A stretch of DNA of 64,000 nt from Streptomyces filamentosus (GCF_014654895.1 NZ_BNBE01000001.1:2889001-2953000), one strand, 5' to 3'. Numbered from the stretch's first letter, positions 8,148 through 16,868 are shown. Notes: generated by a model from the sequence alone, not told the origin. Numbers and translations: made by a program.

Positions 8148-8831
8148 TCAGGCAAGCCTTGCCGCGCGGGCGGAGGCGCGACGGAGACGACGTCGGCGGA
8201 CTGCTGGAAGCGTACGCGCCAGGACGGCCAGGTCCATCCCGAGCCAGTGGTGGTCCACGTAGTGGAGGTCCAGCAGCTCGCGCTCCTCCCACGGAAGGTC
8301 GGAGCGGCCGCTGATCTGCCACGGCCCCGTCAGCCCCGGCCGGACCGAGAGCCGGCGCCTCGCCCCGCCCGTGCACTCCGGGTGGCCGGGCGCGAGCGGG
8401 CACGGCCCGACGAGCGACATCTCGCCCCGCACGACGTGCAGCAGCAGCGGCAGCGCGGCCAGCGGGCTCCGGGTGCGGAAGGTCAGCATCGTGAAGGTCC
8501 GGCCGCCGCGCCCGGCCATCGTGCGGCGGCGCAGGACGGGCCCCTCGTCGGCGAGCCGGAGCGAGAGGGCGACGGCGCCGAGCGCCGGGGCGAGCAGGAG
8601 GAGCAGCGCCGCACCTCCCAGCAGGTCGATGCCGCGCTTGAGGCCGGAGCCGTGGGCGGGGCCGGAGCCGTACGCGGGGCCGGAGCGGTACGGCAGGACG
8701 GAGCCGTGGGTGGGGCCGGGGCGGTGCGGGAGGCCGGGGCCGCGTCCGCGGCCCGTGCCGCGCCCGGGGCCGAAGCCGTGCGGTCCTGCCGTCCCGTGGT
8801 GCGGAGCCGTCCCGCGGTGCTGCGCCGTCAT
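8148..8831 (-). CDS. Sugar-transferase-like protein (phosphoglycosyl transferase family, degenerate)
   Basis: A 227-residue member of the bacterial sugar-transferase (PglC/WcaJ) family: one N-terminal hydrophobic helix (GGAALLLLLAPALGAVAL), then VVRGEMSLVGPCPL and SVRPGLTGPWQISGRSDLPWEE. Family members move phosphosugars onto undecaprenyl phosphate. Here the catalytic Asp-Glu pair of the usual LDELP motif reads LAALP, and the stretch between the FRT motif and that position is shortened, so activity is doubtful. The first 55 residues are a Gly/Pro/Arg/His-rich tail with GSGPAYGSGPAHGSG repeats. The start at 8831 has GGAGGGG 8 bases upstream. No other polysaccharide genes are nearby. Confidence 0.75.
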   Translation of the reverse strand: MTAQHRGTAPHHGTAGPHGFGPGRGTGRGRGPGLPHRPGPTHGSVLPYRSGPAYGSGPAHGSGLKRGIDLLGGAALLLLLAPALGAVALSLRLADEGPVLRRRTMAGRGGRTFTMLTFRTRSPLAALPLLLHVVRGEMSLVGPCPLAPGHPECTGGARRRLSVRPGLTGPWQISGRSDLPWEERELLDLHYVDHHWLGMDLAVLARTLPAVRRRRLRRASARAARLA

Positions 8832-8982
8832 GCCCCAAACCCCTCCGGCTGGAATCATGGGATGTTCGTGGGATATGCCTGGTTTGCCCGACACGGGGCA
8901 CCAGGACTCTCCCACTTCCGGCGGCGCGTGTCAGGGAACGACGCGCCTCCGGCGTCCCTTTGAGTGAGAGGCGCGGCGAAGA

Positions 8983-9003
8983 GTTGAGTCGACTCGACTC
9001 AGG
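8983..9003 (+). promoter_or_regulatory. HAIR-like HspR operator upstream of dnaK (distal)
   Basis: GTTGAGT-N7-ACTCAGG matches the HspR operator CTTGAGT-N7-ACTCAAG with one change per arm. It lies 32 bases upstream of the perfect copy. Confidence 0.75.
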
Positions 9004-9007
9004 TCTG

Positions 9008-9036
9008 TTGACGCCCCGCGTTCCGTGATGCATCCT
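9008..9036 (+). promoter_or_regulatory. Candidate dnaK vegetative promoter
   Basis: TTGACG (9008-9013) and CATCCT (9031-9036), separated by 17 bases, fit -35 and -10 boxes of an HrdB-type promoter. The -10 region touches the proximal HspR site, so bound HspR would block polymerase. The -10 match is weak; the assignment is inferred. Confidence 0.5.
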
Positions 9037-9055
9037 TGAGTCAGTTCCACTCAAG
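9035..9055 (+). promoter_or_regulatory. Perfect HAIR operator (HspR site) of the dnaK operon
   Basis: CTTGAGT-N7-ACTCAAG, an exact match to the HspR-associated inverted repeat, ending 22 bases before the dnaK start codon. Known biology: HspR with DnaK as co-repressor binds such sites and releases on heat shock. hspR is the last gene of this operon, closing the loop. Confidence 0.95.
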
Positions 9056-9077
9056 TCAGTCAGCTGGAGGAATCGAA

Positions 9078-10909
<1,832 letters not shown>

Positions 10910-10913
<4 letters not shown>

Positions 10914-11536
10914 GCGAGGAGACCCCGGGCTTCGAGGAGAAGCCCGACGTCCCCTCCGGCGACGCCGCCGAGGCCGCCGAGTCCTCCGAGGACGCGGCGG
11001 CCCCGGCCGGGGACGCGAACAGCACGCCGGCGTCCGACGCCGGCCTCACCGCCCAGCTGGACCAGGCCCGCGCCGCGCTCACCGAGCGCACGGGGGACCT
11101 CCAGCGGCTCCAGGCCGAGTACCAGAACTACCGGCGCCGGGTCGAGCGGGACCGGGTCACGGTCAAGGAGATCGCCGTCGCGAGCCTCCTGTCCGACCTG
11201 CTCCCGGTCCTCGACGACATCGGCCGGGCCCGGGACCACGGCGAGCTCGTGGGCGGCTTCAAGTCGGTCGCCGAGTCGCTGGAGACCGTCGTCGCCAAGA
11301 TGGGGCTCCAGCAGTTCGGCAAGGAGGGCGAGCCCTTCGACCCGACGATCCACGAGGCCCTGATGCACTCGTACGCGCCGGACGTCACCGAGACGACCTG
11401 CGTCGCGATCCTGCAGCCGGGGTACCGGATCGGCGAGCGGACCATCCGGCCCGCCCGCGTGGCCGTCGCCGAGCCCCAGCCGGGCTCGGCGGGCAAGGCC
11501 GAGGAGTCGGACGACTCCGAGAAGGACAGCGAGTAA
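10910..11536 (+). CDS. grpE: Nucleotide exchange factor GrpE
   Basis: A 208-residue cytoplasmic co-chaperone that releases ADP from DnaK. Residues 1-45 are a disordered acidic/Ala-rich tail, followed by a coiled coil ([18 protein letters not shown]) and the beta domain with the conserved [17 protein letters not shown] and [20 protein letters not shown] signatures. The GTG start overlaps the dnaK stop as GTGA, implying translational coupling. Cotranscribed with dnaK under HspR control. Confidence 0.98.
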
Positions 11537-11570
11537 GAAGCCGTACCCGTACGCGGGAGGAGGGACGTCG

Positions 11571-12746
11571 ATGAGCACGAAGGACTTCGTCGAGAAGGAC
11601 TACTACAAGGTCCTCGGCGTCCCCAAGGACGCCACCGAGGCAGAGATCAAGAAGGCGTACCGGAAGCTCGCGCGCGAGAACCATCCGGACGCCAACAAGG
11701 ACGACGCCAAGGCGGAGGAGCGCTTCAAGGAGATCTCCGAGGCGAACGACGTCCTCGGCGACCCCAAGAAGCGCAAGGAGTACGACGAGGCCCGCGCCCT
11801 CTTCGGGAACGGCGGCTTCCGGGCCGGCGGCCCCGGCGCGGGCGGCTCGTTCAACTTCGACCTGGGCGACCTCTTCGGGGGCGCCCAGGGCGGGCCCGGC
11901 GGCTTCGGCGGGGGCGGCGGCATCGGCGACGTCTTCGGGGGCCTGTTCAACCGCGGCGGGGGACCCGCCGGCCGCACCCAGCCCCGGCGCGGCCAGGACA
12001 TCGAGTCCGAGGTGACCCTCAGCTTCACCGAGGCCATCGAGGGCGCGACCGTCCCGCTGCGCATGTCCAGCCAGCAGCCGTGCACGGCCTGCTCCGGCAC
12101 CGGCGACAAGAACGGCACCCCCCGGGTGTGCCCGACCTGCGTCGGCACCGGCCAGGTCTCGCGCGGCAGCGGCGGCGGCTTCTCGCTCACCGACCCGTGC
12201 GTCGACTGCAAGGGCCGCGGCCTCATCGCCGAGAACCCCTGCGAGGTCTGCAAGGGCTCCGGCCGGGCCAAGTCCTCCCGCACCATGCAGGTCCGGATCC
12301 CCGCGGGCGTCTTCGACGGCCAGAAGATCCGGCTGCGCGGCAAGGGCGCCCCGGGCGAGCGCGGCGGGCCCAACGGCGACCTGTTCGTCGTCGTGCACGT
12401 CGACGCCCACCCGGTCTTCGGCCGCAAGGACGACAACCTCACCGTCACCGTGCCGGTCTCCTTCGTGGAGGCGGCGCTCGGCGGCGAGGTGAGGGTGCCG
12501 ACCCTCGGCGGCCCCGCGGTCACCCTCAAGCTGCCCGCGGGCACGCCGAACGGCCGGACGATGCGCGCCCGCGGCAAGGGCGCGGTCCGCAAGGACGGCA
12601 CGCGTGGCGACCTGCTGGTGACGGTGGAGGTCGCGGTGCCGGCGGAGCTGGACGACAAGGCCCGCGAGGCCCTGGAGACCTACCGGGACGCGACCGCCTC
12701 CACGGACCCCAGGGCAGAGCTGTTCGAGGCGGCGAAGGGAGCCTGA
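11571..12746 (+). CDS. dnaJ: Chaperone DnaJ, type I (Hsp40)
   Basis: A 391-residue type I J-protein that stimulates DnaK ATPase. In order: J domain with the HPD triad (ARENHPDANK, about residue 40), a Gly/Phe-rich linker (residues 80-140), a zinc-finger region with four CxxCxGxG modules (CTACSGTG, CPTCVGTG, CVDCKGRG, CEVCKGSG), then the substrate-binding beta domain. The ATG follows a 34-base gap with GGGAGGAGGGACG upstream. Only 4 bases separate it from hspR. Confidence 0.98.
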   Translation: MSTKDFVEKDYYKVLGVPKDATEAEIKKAYRKLARENHPDANKDDAKAEERFKEISEANDVLGDPKKRKEYDEARALFGNGGFRAGGPGAGGSFNFDLGDLFGGAQGGPGGFGGGGGIGDVFGGLFNRGGGPAGRTQPRRGQDIESEVTLSFTEAIEGATVPLRMSSQQPCTACSGTGDKNGTPRVCPTCVGTGQVSRGSGGGFSLTDPCVDCKGRGLIAENPCEVCKGSGRAKSSRTMQVRIPAGVFDGQKIRLRGKGAPGERGGPNGDLFVVVHVDAHPVFGRKDDNLTVTVPVSFVEAALGGEVRVPTLGGPAVTLKLPAGTPNGRTMRARGKGAVRKDGTRGDLLVTVEVAVPAELDDKAREALETYRDATASTDPRAELFEAAKGA

Positions 12747-12750
12747 CGCG

Positions 12751-13197
12751 GTGGACGGACGCAGACGCAACCCGTACGAACTGACCGACGAGACCCCGGT
12801 GTACGTCATCTCGGTGGCGGCCCAGCTGTCGGGGCTGCACCCGCAGACCCTGCGGCAGTACGACCGCCTCGGGCTGGTCTCGCCGGACCGCACGGCCGGC
12901 CGGGGCCGCCGCTACTCGGCCCGCGACATCGAACTGCTCCGCCAGGTGCAGGAGCTGTCGCAGACCGAGGGCATCAACCTCGCCGGGATCAAGCGCATCA
13001 TCGAGCTGGAGAACCAGGTCGCGGCGCTCCAGGCCCGCGTCGCCGAGCTCTCCTCGGCGGTCGAGGGCGCGGCCGCCGCGATGCGCCAGCGCGAGGCCCA
13101 GGTCCACGCCTCCTACCGGCGCGACCTGGTCCCCTACCAGGACGTCCAGCAGACCAGCGCCCTGGTCGTCTGGCGCCCGAAGAAGCCGACGGGCTGA
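12751..13197 (+). CDS. hspR: Heat-shock repressor HspR (MerR family)
   Basis: A 148-residue MerR-type repressor of the dnaK operon and clpB. The N-terminal winged helix shows VYVISVAAQLSGLHPQTLRQYDRLGL and RGRRYSARDIELLRQVQEL; a coiled coil (IKRIIELENQVAALQARVAEL) follows for dimerisation. It binds the HAIR repeats upstream of dnaK (8983-9055) and probably clpB (16779). The GTG start is 4 bases after dnaJ's stop codon, with the end of dnaJ supplying GGCGAAGGGAG. Normal length for the family. Confidence 0.97.
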   Translation: MDGRRRNPYELTDETPVYVISVAAQLSGLHPQTLRQYDRLGLVSPDRTAGRGRRYSARDIELLRQVQELSQTEGINLAGIKRIIELENQVAALQARVAELSSAVEGAAAAMRQREAQVHASYRRDLVPYQDVQQTSALVVWRPKKPTG

Positions 13198-13240
13198 GCA
13201 CCCCCCCGGCACCCAGGAGCGCCCTTCCCGGGCCTCCGCC

Positions 13241-13303
13241 GGGTGCCGGGGGTCCTCGCGCGCCCCCGCACGGCGCGGGGGCGCGCGAGGACCCCCGGCA
13301 CCC
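13241..13303 (+). terminator. 29-bp perfect hairpin after the dnaK operon
   Basis: Arms 13241-13269 and 13275-13303 are perfectly complementary over 29 bp with loop ACGGC. The first arm could instead pair with 13202-13214 (CCCCCCGGCACCC), which repeats the end of the second arm, so two mutually exclusive folds exist. Probably terminates dnaK-grpE-dnaJ-hspR before the LuxR gene at 13380; no T-run. Confidence 0.65.
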
Positions 13304-13379
13304 GCGGGACCCCTCCCTTGCGGCTCGTGAGGCGGGCCGGGGAGAATCGCCGGATCGCCGGGAGAGCGGGGGAGCGGAG

Positions 13380-14396
13380 ATGGGCCGGGGCGCCCCGGAC
13401 GGGGAGGAAGCGCACGAGCACGGCGTCGGCGACCTGTGCGAGGCCGGCGAGCGCGCCTACGCGCAGGCGCTCCGGGAGGGGCGGATCACCCGGTCGGACG
13501 CGCGGGAGGCCGTGTGCCTGGTGTCCCTGGGGCTGCTGCACCCGGACCCGGACCGTCTCGACGAGTACGTTCCGACGCTGCCGGGCGCGGCGCTGTCGCG
13601 GTCGCTGCACGAACTCTCGGCCGCTCTCGAAGGCGTGCGGAGGCGCATGAGCGCCGTGGGCGGGGTCGCGGAACGCTTCGCCGGGTTCGAGGCGCGGGAG
13701 GTGCCGCCCGCCGGGGTGATCCGGGTCCTGGAGGGCAAGCGGCGCATCCGGGCCGTGATCGCCGAGGAGGCCGGCCGGTGCGTCTTCGAACACGTGGGCT
13801 TCCAGCCCGGTGGCATCCGCACCTCGGAGGTCCTGGAGAACGCCCTTCCCCTCGCCCTGGGCATGGCGGCGCGGGGCGTCCGGATGCGCAGCCTGTACAC
13901 GCACGTCGCCCGCCACGGGCAGGGCATCCTGGCCTATCTGGAGCAGGTCGGCGACCTCGCGGAGGTGCGGACCCTCGACGAGGTGCCCGAGCGCCTGGTG
14001 ATGTTCGACCGCACCGTCGCCTTCATACCGGCCTCTCCCGACCGTGAGCTGGCCCTGGAGATACGCAACGCGGCGGTGATCGACTACCTGCACGGCGTCT
14101 TCGAGCGCATGTGGAGGGTGGCCGTGCCGTTTCGCGAGGCGCTGCCGGCGGTCGGCGGCGCGGAGGGCTTCACGCACCGGGAGCGGGCGATCGCCGCGCT
14201 CCTCGCGGAGGGCCACACGGACGCGGGCGTCGCGGAACGGCTGGGCATGAGCGTGCGGACCTGTCGGGCGCACATCGCCAAACTGGCCCAGGCGCTGGGG
14301 AGTTCGAGCCGGGTGGAGTTGGGGGTGCGCATCGCGCGGGCCGGCCTCGACTCGCCTCCGCGGTCCCCGGGGCCGGGTCCGGAGGGCGCCGCCTAG
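13380..14396 (+). CDS. LuxR-type HTH transcriptional regulator (paralogue A)
   Basis: A 338-residue regulator. The C-terminal HTH (about residues 262-322) reads TDAGVAERLGMSVRTCRAHI, a typical LuxR/NarL recognition helix. The middle resembles TrmB-type effector domains, with GVRMRSLYTHVARHGQGILAYLEQ and VMFDRTVAFIPASPD. There is no receiver domain, so control is probably by ligand or protein contact. GGGGAGCGGAG precedes the ATG. It converges with a paralogue at 14393-15394 and the two stop codons share CTAG. Next to the DPIW-repeat peptide gene, it is a candidate regulator of that locus. Confidence 0.87.
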   Translation: MGRGAPDGEEAHEHGVGDLCEAGERAYAQALREGRITRSDAREAVCLVSLGLLHPDPDRLDEYVPTLPGAALSRSLHELSAALEGVRRRMSAVGGVAERFAGFEAREVPPAGVIRVLEGKRRIRAVIAEEAGRCVFEHVGFQPGGIRTSEVLENALPLALGMAARGVRMRSLYTHVARHGQGILAYLEQVGDLAEVRTLDEVPERLVMFDRTVAFIPASPDRELALEIRNAAVIDYLHGVFERMWRVAVPFREALPAVGGAEGFTHRERAIAALLAEGHTDAGVAERLGMSVRTCRAHIAKLAQALGSSSRVELGVRIARAGLDSPPRSPGPGPEGAA

Positions 14397-15394
14397 ATCC
14401 CTTCCGGCGCGCCGTGGTCCTGCTCCAGGATCCCCGACTGCGCGATGAGGAAGCCGAGTTGGGTGCGGCTGTTGCTGCCGAGGGTGGTGGCGAGCCTGGC
14501 GATGTGGCCGCGGCAGGTCCGGACGCTCATGCCGAGGCGGCGGGCGATCGCCTCGTCCACGTGTCCCTCGACGAGCAGTTGCGCGATGGAGCGCTGGACG
14601 CCGGTGACGCCTTCGGGGGTGCGGTCCGTCGGAAGGTGTTCGCCGAGCGGGAGGGCGCTGTGCCAGAACTGCTCGAACACGCTCGTCAGATAGGAGACGA
14701 GGCCGGGGTGGCGCAGTTGCAGGGCGACCTGGCTGTCGTGCCCCGCGGGTATGTAGGCGACCTTCCGGTCGATGATGATCAGGCGGTCGATCAGCTGTTC
14801 CAGGGTGCGGATCTCCATGCCGCCCGGCCCGGCCTGTTCCAGGTACGCCTGGATCCCCTGGCTGTGGCGGGCGGTGTGCTGGTACAGCGTGCGGACGCGG
14901 ACGCCCCGGTCCAGGAGGGGGCGCACGCGCGTCAGGGCCTGGCTCAGGATGCCGGGGGAGCGCCCGCCGCCCGGTTGCAGGGTCAGCAGTTCCTGCGAGC
15001 AGTCGGCCGTGGCCCGGCTGAGGGAGGCGTCGATCCTGCTGTAGCCCTCCAGCACGGTGATGGCGTGCGTGGTGGGCGGGTCCTGTGCGGTGATCTCCAT
15101 GAACGGCTCGAACGCCGCGCTCAGTTCGACGGCCTGCCGGCGGCGGTCCTGGATCTCCTGTTCCAGCGGCAGCAGGAGCTGGGCCAGGACGGCGGTCGGG
15201 GGGGCGGGGCGGAGCCAGTCCGCGTCGTCCGGGTCGGGGTGCAGCAGGGCGAGGTCGATCAGGCAGGGAGCGTGCCGCACCTCCGACCGGGCTATTCGGC
15301 CCGTGCGCAGGGCGCTCGCGTAGAGGCGGGCCCCGTCTCCGCACAGTTCCCGATGGCCGTGCGAATGTACGGCTTCATCACGATGTGTCTGCAT
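14393..15394 (-). CDS. LuxR-type HTH transcriptional regulator (paralogue B)
   Basis: A 333-residue paralogue of the neighbouring regulator: both share the RLYASALRTGRIARSEVRHA-type N-terminus, a VRTLYQHTARHSQGIQAYLEQ middle block, the IIDRKVAYIPAGHD strand and the HTH DEAIARRLGMSVRTCRGHIA. I chose the ATG at 15394 with GGGGGGTG upstream; longer versions lack a site. It is divergently arranged with the DPIW-repeat gene (126-base gap), the classical position for a regulator of that gene. No receiver domain. Confidence 0.86.
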   Translation of the reverse strand: MQTHRDEAVHSHGHRELCGDGARLYASALRTGRIARSEVRHAPCLIDLALLHPDPDDADWLRPAPPTAVLAQLLLPLEQEIQDRRRQAVELSAAFEPFMEITAQDPPTTHAITVLEGYSRIDASLSRATADCSQELLTLQPGGGRSPGILSQALTRVRPLLDRGVRVRTLYQHTARHSQGIQAYLEQAGPGGMEIRTLEQLIDRLIIIDRKVAYIPAGHDSQVALQLRHPGLVSYLTSVFEQFWHSALPLGEHLPTDRTPEGVTGVQRSIAQLLVEGHVDEAIARRLGMSVRTCRGHIARLATTLGSNSRTQLGFLIAQSGILEQDHGAPEGI

Positions 15395-15520
15395 TTGGGC
15401 ACCCCCCATACTCCTGCACTTCAGGAACATGATGCACGTAGGCGGTAGTGCAAGCGCGCAGAGTCGGTCATTGTCTTGATCGCGGGGGAATAAAGCAATC
15501 AAGTGAGGTCGAAGCCGCCC

Positions 15521-15841
15521 ATGTCAAAGAGAATGGTTCGCTCGGTACTTACTCTTGCCTTTGTCGTGGCAGCTGCTGTGGGCACCGTCGGCCAGATCGA
15601 GCACTCTGCGCCCTCCGCCGTCGCCGCTGATCCGATCTGGCAGAGCGCCGGACAGGACCCGATCTGGGAGAGCACTCCCGCCAAGGACCCGATCTGGCAG
15701 AGCGCCGCCGCGCTGGACCCGATCTGGCAGAGTGCTCCCGCCAAGGACCCGATCTGGCAGAGCGCCGCCGCCAAGGACCCGATCTGGGAGAGCACTCCCG
15801 CCAAGGATCCGATCTGGCAGTCCGCGGGGGCCGGGGCATGA
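15521..15841 (+). CDS. Secreted multi-repeat peptide precursor (seven DPIW units)
   Basis: A 106-residue protein. MSKRMVRSVLTLAFVVAAAV and the following residues form a Sec-type signal peptide, with likely cleavage at AVA-AD (residue 35/36). The mature part is seven units beginning DPIW at 30-base intervals: DPIWQSAGQ, DPIWESTPAK, DPIWQSAAAL, DPIWQSAPAK, DPIWQSAAAK, DPIWESTPAK, DPIWQSAGAGA. Most units end in Lys before the next Asp, so a trypsin-like protease would release decapeptides. The signal-peptide codons (GTA, CTT, ACT, TTT) are unusually AT-ended. Start uncertain: GTG 15503 and ATG 15533 are also possible. It is coupled by ATGA to the Rieske-like gene. Function unknown; a peptide signal or modified-peptide precursor is my inference. 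Confidence 0.8.
   Translation: MSKRMVRSVLTLAFVVAAAVGTVGQIEHSAPSAVAADPIWQSAGQDPIWESTPAKDPIWQSAAALDPIWQSAPAKDPIWQSAAAKDPIWESTPAKDPIWQSAGAGA
15629..15838 (+). repeat. Tandem 30-bp coding repeat, seven copies
   Basis: Seven near-identical units, each starting GAYCCGATCTGG and mostly 30 bases long, encode the DPIW(Q/E)S units. Units 2 and 6 (DPIWESTPAK) match each other, as do 4 and 5 apart from one residue, which suggests duplication of blocks of several units rather than one unit at a time. Confidence 0.92.
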
Positions 15842-16158
15842 CCGTCCCTCCGGACGACCGGGTCTTCCGCAGGGAGATGGCTTCGGCCTACCGGTCCGGC
15901 TGGCACTTCGTCGATCTCGTCACGGCCATCCCCCACCGTGGCGACTCGCTGAGGGTCACCCTGTTCGGAGAGCCCGTGGTCGTCGCCCGGGAGCAGGACG
16001 AGGACGTCCGCGCCTACCGGTGTCTCAGGCGGCCCCGCGGGGCCCCGCAGCCGATCCGCTGTGCCGTGCGGTACGGCATGATCTTCGTCAACCTCGACCA
16101 GCGGGACCACCGCCTGATCGAGCCCGAGACCCTCTCCGCCACCCCCCGCAGTGCCTGA
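15838..16158 (+). CDS. Truncated Rieske-like protein without ligand histidines
   Basis: A 106-residue protein resembling the N-terminus of ring-hydroxylating oxygenase alpha subunits: YRSGWHFVDLVTAIPHRGDS, LFGEPVVVAREQDEDVRAYR and GMIFVNLD. A Rieske cluster needs C-x-H and C-x2-H; here the corresponding positions read C-L-R and C-A-V-R, 10 residues apart, so both His are Arg and the insert is short. It cannot bind a normal 2Fe-2S cluster, and there is no catalytic domain. The ATG overlaps the stop codon of the DPIW gene (ATGA), so the two products are made together. A binding or chaperone role for the peptide precursor is speculation. Confidence 0.72.
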   Translation: MTVPPDDRVFRREMASAYRSGWHFVDLVTAIPHRGDSLRVTLFGEPVVVAREQDEDVRAYRCLRRPRGAPQPIRCAVRYGMIFVNLDQRDHRLIEPETLSATPRSA

Positions 16159-16189
16159 GCGATTCCCCCGTCGTTGCAGATCGCTCAGG
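16154..16189 (+). terminator. Hairpin at the end of the Rieske-like gene
   Basis: CCTGAGCGAT and its perfect complement, 16-base loop; the first arm contains the stop codon. It lies just before a stronger terminator. Confidence 0.5.
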
Positions 16190-16200
16190 TGCTTCCCCCA

Positions 16201-16250
16201 CACAACGGCGCCATCGCGGACCTGAACCGCGATGGCGCCGTTGTGCTTTT
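16201..16250 (+). terminator. Intrinsic terminator with T-run
   Basis: A perfect 19-bp stem (CACAACGGCGCCATCGCGG and complement), loop ACCTGAA, followed by CTTTT. One of the few terminators in the window with a U-tract; ends the DPIW/Rieske-like transcript and faces the PPOX gene. Confidence 0.85.
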
Positions 16251-16336
16251 CCGTGCCCGGCCGGGCGCAGGAGAGGCCGGCCGGGCCGAAGTGAAGACCG
16301 GCCGGGCCGCAGAAAACGCCGGGCGGGCCGGGAGGG

Positions 16337-16741
16337 CTACGCGCGGCCCATCGCCCGGGTGAGGGCGATCTCGATGACGACCCGGTCCGGGTTGGGCGTC
16401 GGCGTGCGGCCGTAGCGGTCCGCGTAGCGCGCCACCGCGTCGGCGACCTCCGCCTCCTCCGTACGGATCCGGGCGACGCCCTCCAGGGTCGCCCAGCGGC
16501 CCTTGTCGACCTGGCAGACCGCGACGCGCGCGCCCTCCGGGCCGGCCGCCAGGACGTTCGCGGCCTTCCGGCTGTGCTTGTTGGTGATGACCCGCGCGAG
16601 GCCGTTCTCGGGGTCGTACGTGACGCCGACGGCCACCACGTGCGGGGTGCCGTTCGGCCGGGGGGTGGTCAGCGTGCACATGTGGTACTCGCGCCAGAAG
16701 CTGAGATACGAGTCCGTGGGGTTCCTCGGGTCAGTCGCCAT
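16337..16741 (-). CDS. PPOX-class (F420- or FMN-dependent) oxidoreductase
   Basis: A 134-residue split-barrel flavin/deazaflavin protein of the pyridoxamine 5'-phosphate oxidase-like class. Recognised by RPNGTPHVVAVGVTYD near the N-terminus, ITNKHSRKAANVL in the middle, the DKGRWATLEGVARI strand and the VVIEIALTRAMG C-terminus. Actinobacterial relatives mostly use F420; cofactor choice here is inferred. Cytoplasmic dimer expected. No Shine-Dalgarno sequence; TAGTTT lies 6 bases before the ATG (16748-16753, complement strand), suggesting a leaderless mRNA. It is divergent from clpB, whose operator lies about 38 bases away. Confidence 0.88.
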   Translation of the reverse strand: MATDPRNPTDSYLSFWREYHMCTLTTPRPNGTPHVVAVGVTYDPENGLARVITNKHSRKAANVLAAGPEGARVAVCQVDKGRWATLEGVARIRTEEAEVADAVARYADRYGRTPTPNPDRVVIEIALTRAMGRA

Positions 16742-16778
16742 GCCCGGAAACTACCGCCGCGCCGGATGTCTCCGATAC

Positions 16779-16799
16779 CTTGAGCGGAATAGACTCAAC
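16779..16799 (+). promoter_or_regulatory. HAIR-like HspR operator upstream of clpB
   Basis: CTTGAGC-N7-ACTCAAC keeps the HAIR spacing and 12 of 14 arm bases. It is 69 bases before the clpB start codon. HspR control of clpB is established in Streptomyces; the weaker match suggests lower affinity than the dnaK site. It also lies close upstream of the divergent PPOX gene. Confidence 0.82.
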
Positions 16800-16868
16800 T
16801 TTATGTACGCTGTATGAGTCAGAACAGGCAAGGATCCAGAGGACCGCACCCAGGAGGAGACCCCGCAC

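Noticed and set aside
8151..8163. GGCAAG-C-CTTGCC palindrome as an operator or iron box
   Set aside because: It is within the last codons of the sugar-transferase gene, does not match the DmdR iron box, and has no promoter beside it.
9036..9077. Upstream in-frame start adding 14 residues to DnaK
   Set aside because: It overlaps the HspR operator and lacks a ribosome site, whereas GGAGG precedes ATG 9078 and [12 protein letters not shown] is the standard N-terminus.
15629..15838. Regular 30-bp repeats as a CRISPR array
   Set aside because: Repeats are contiguous, in frame, have no spacers, and encode DPIW units; no cas genes.
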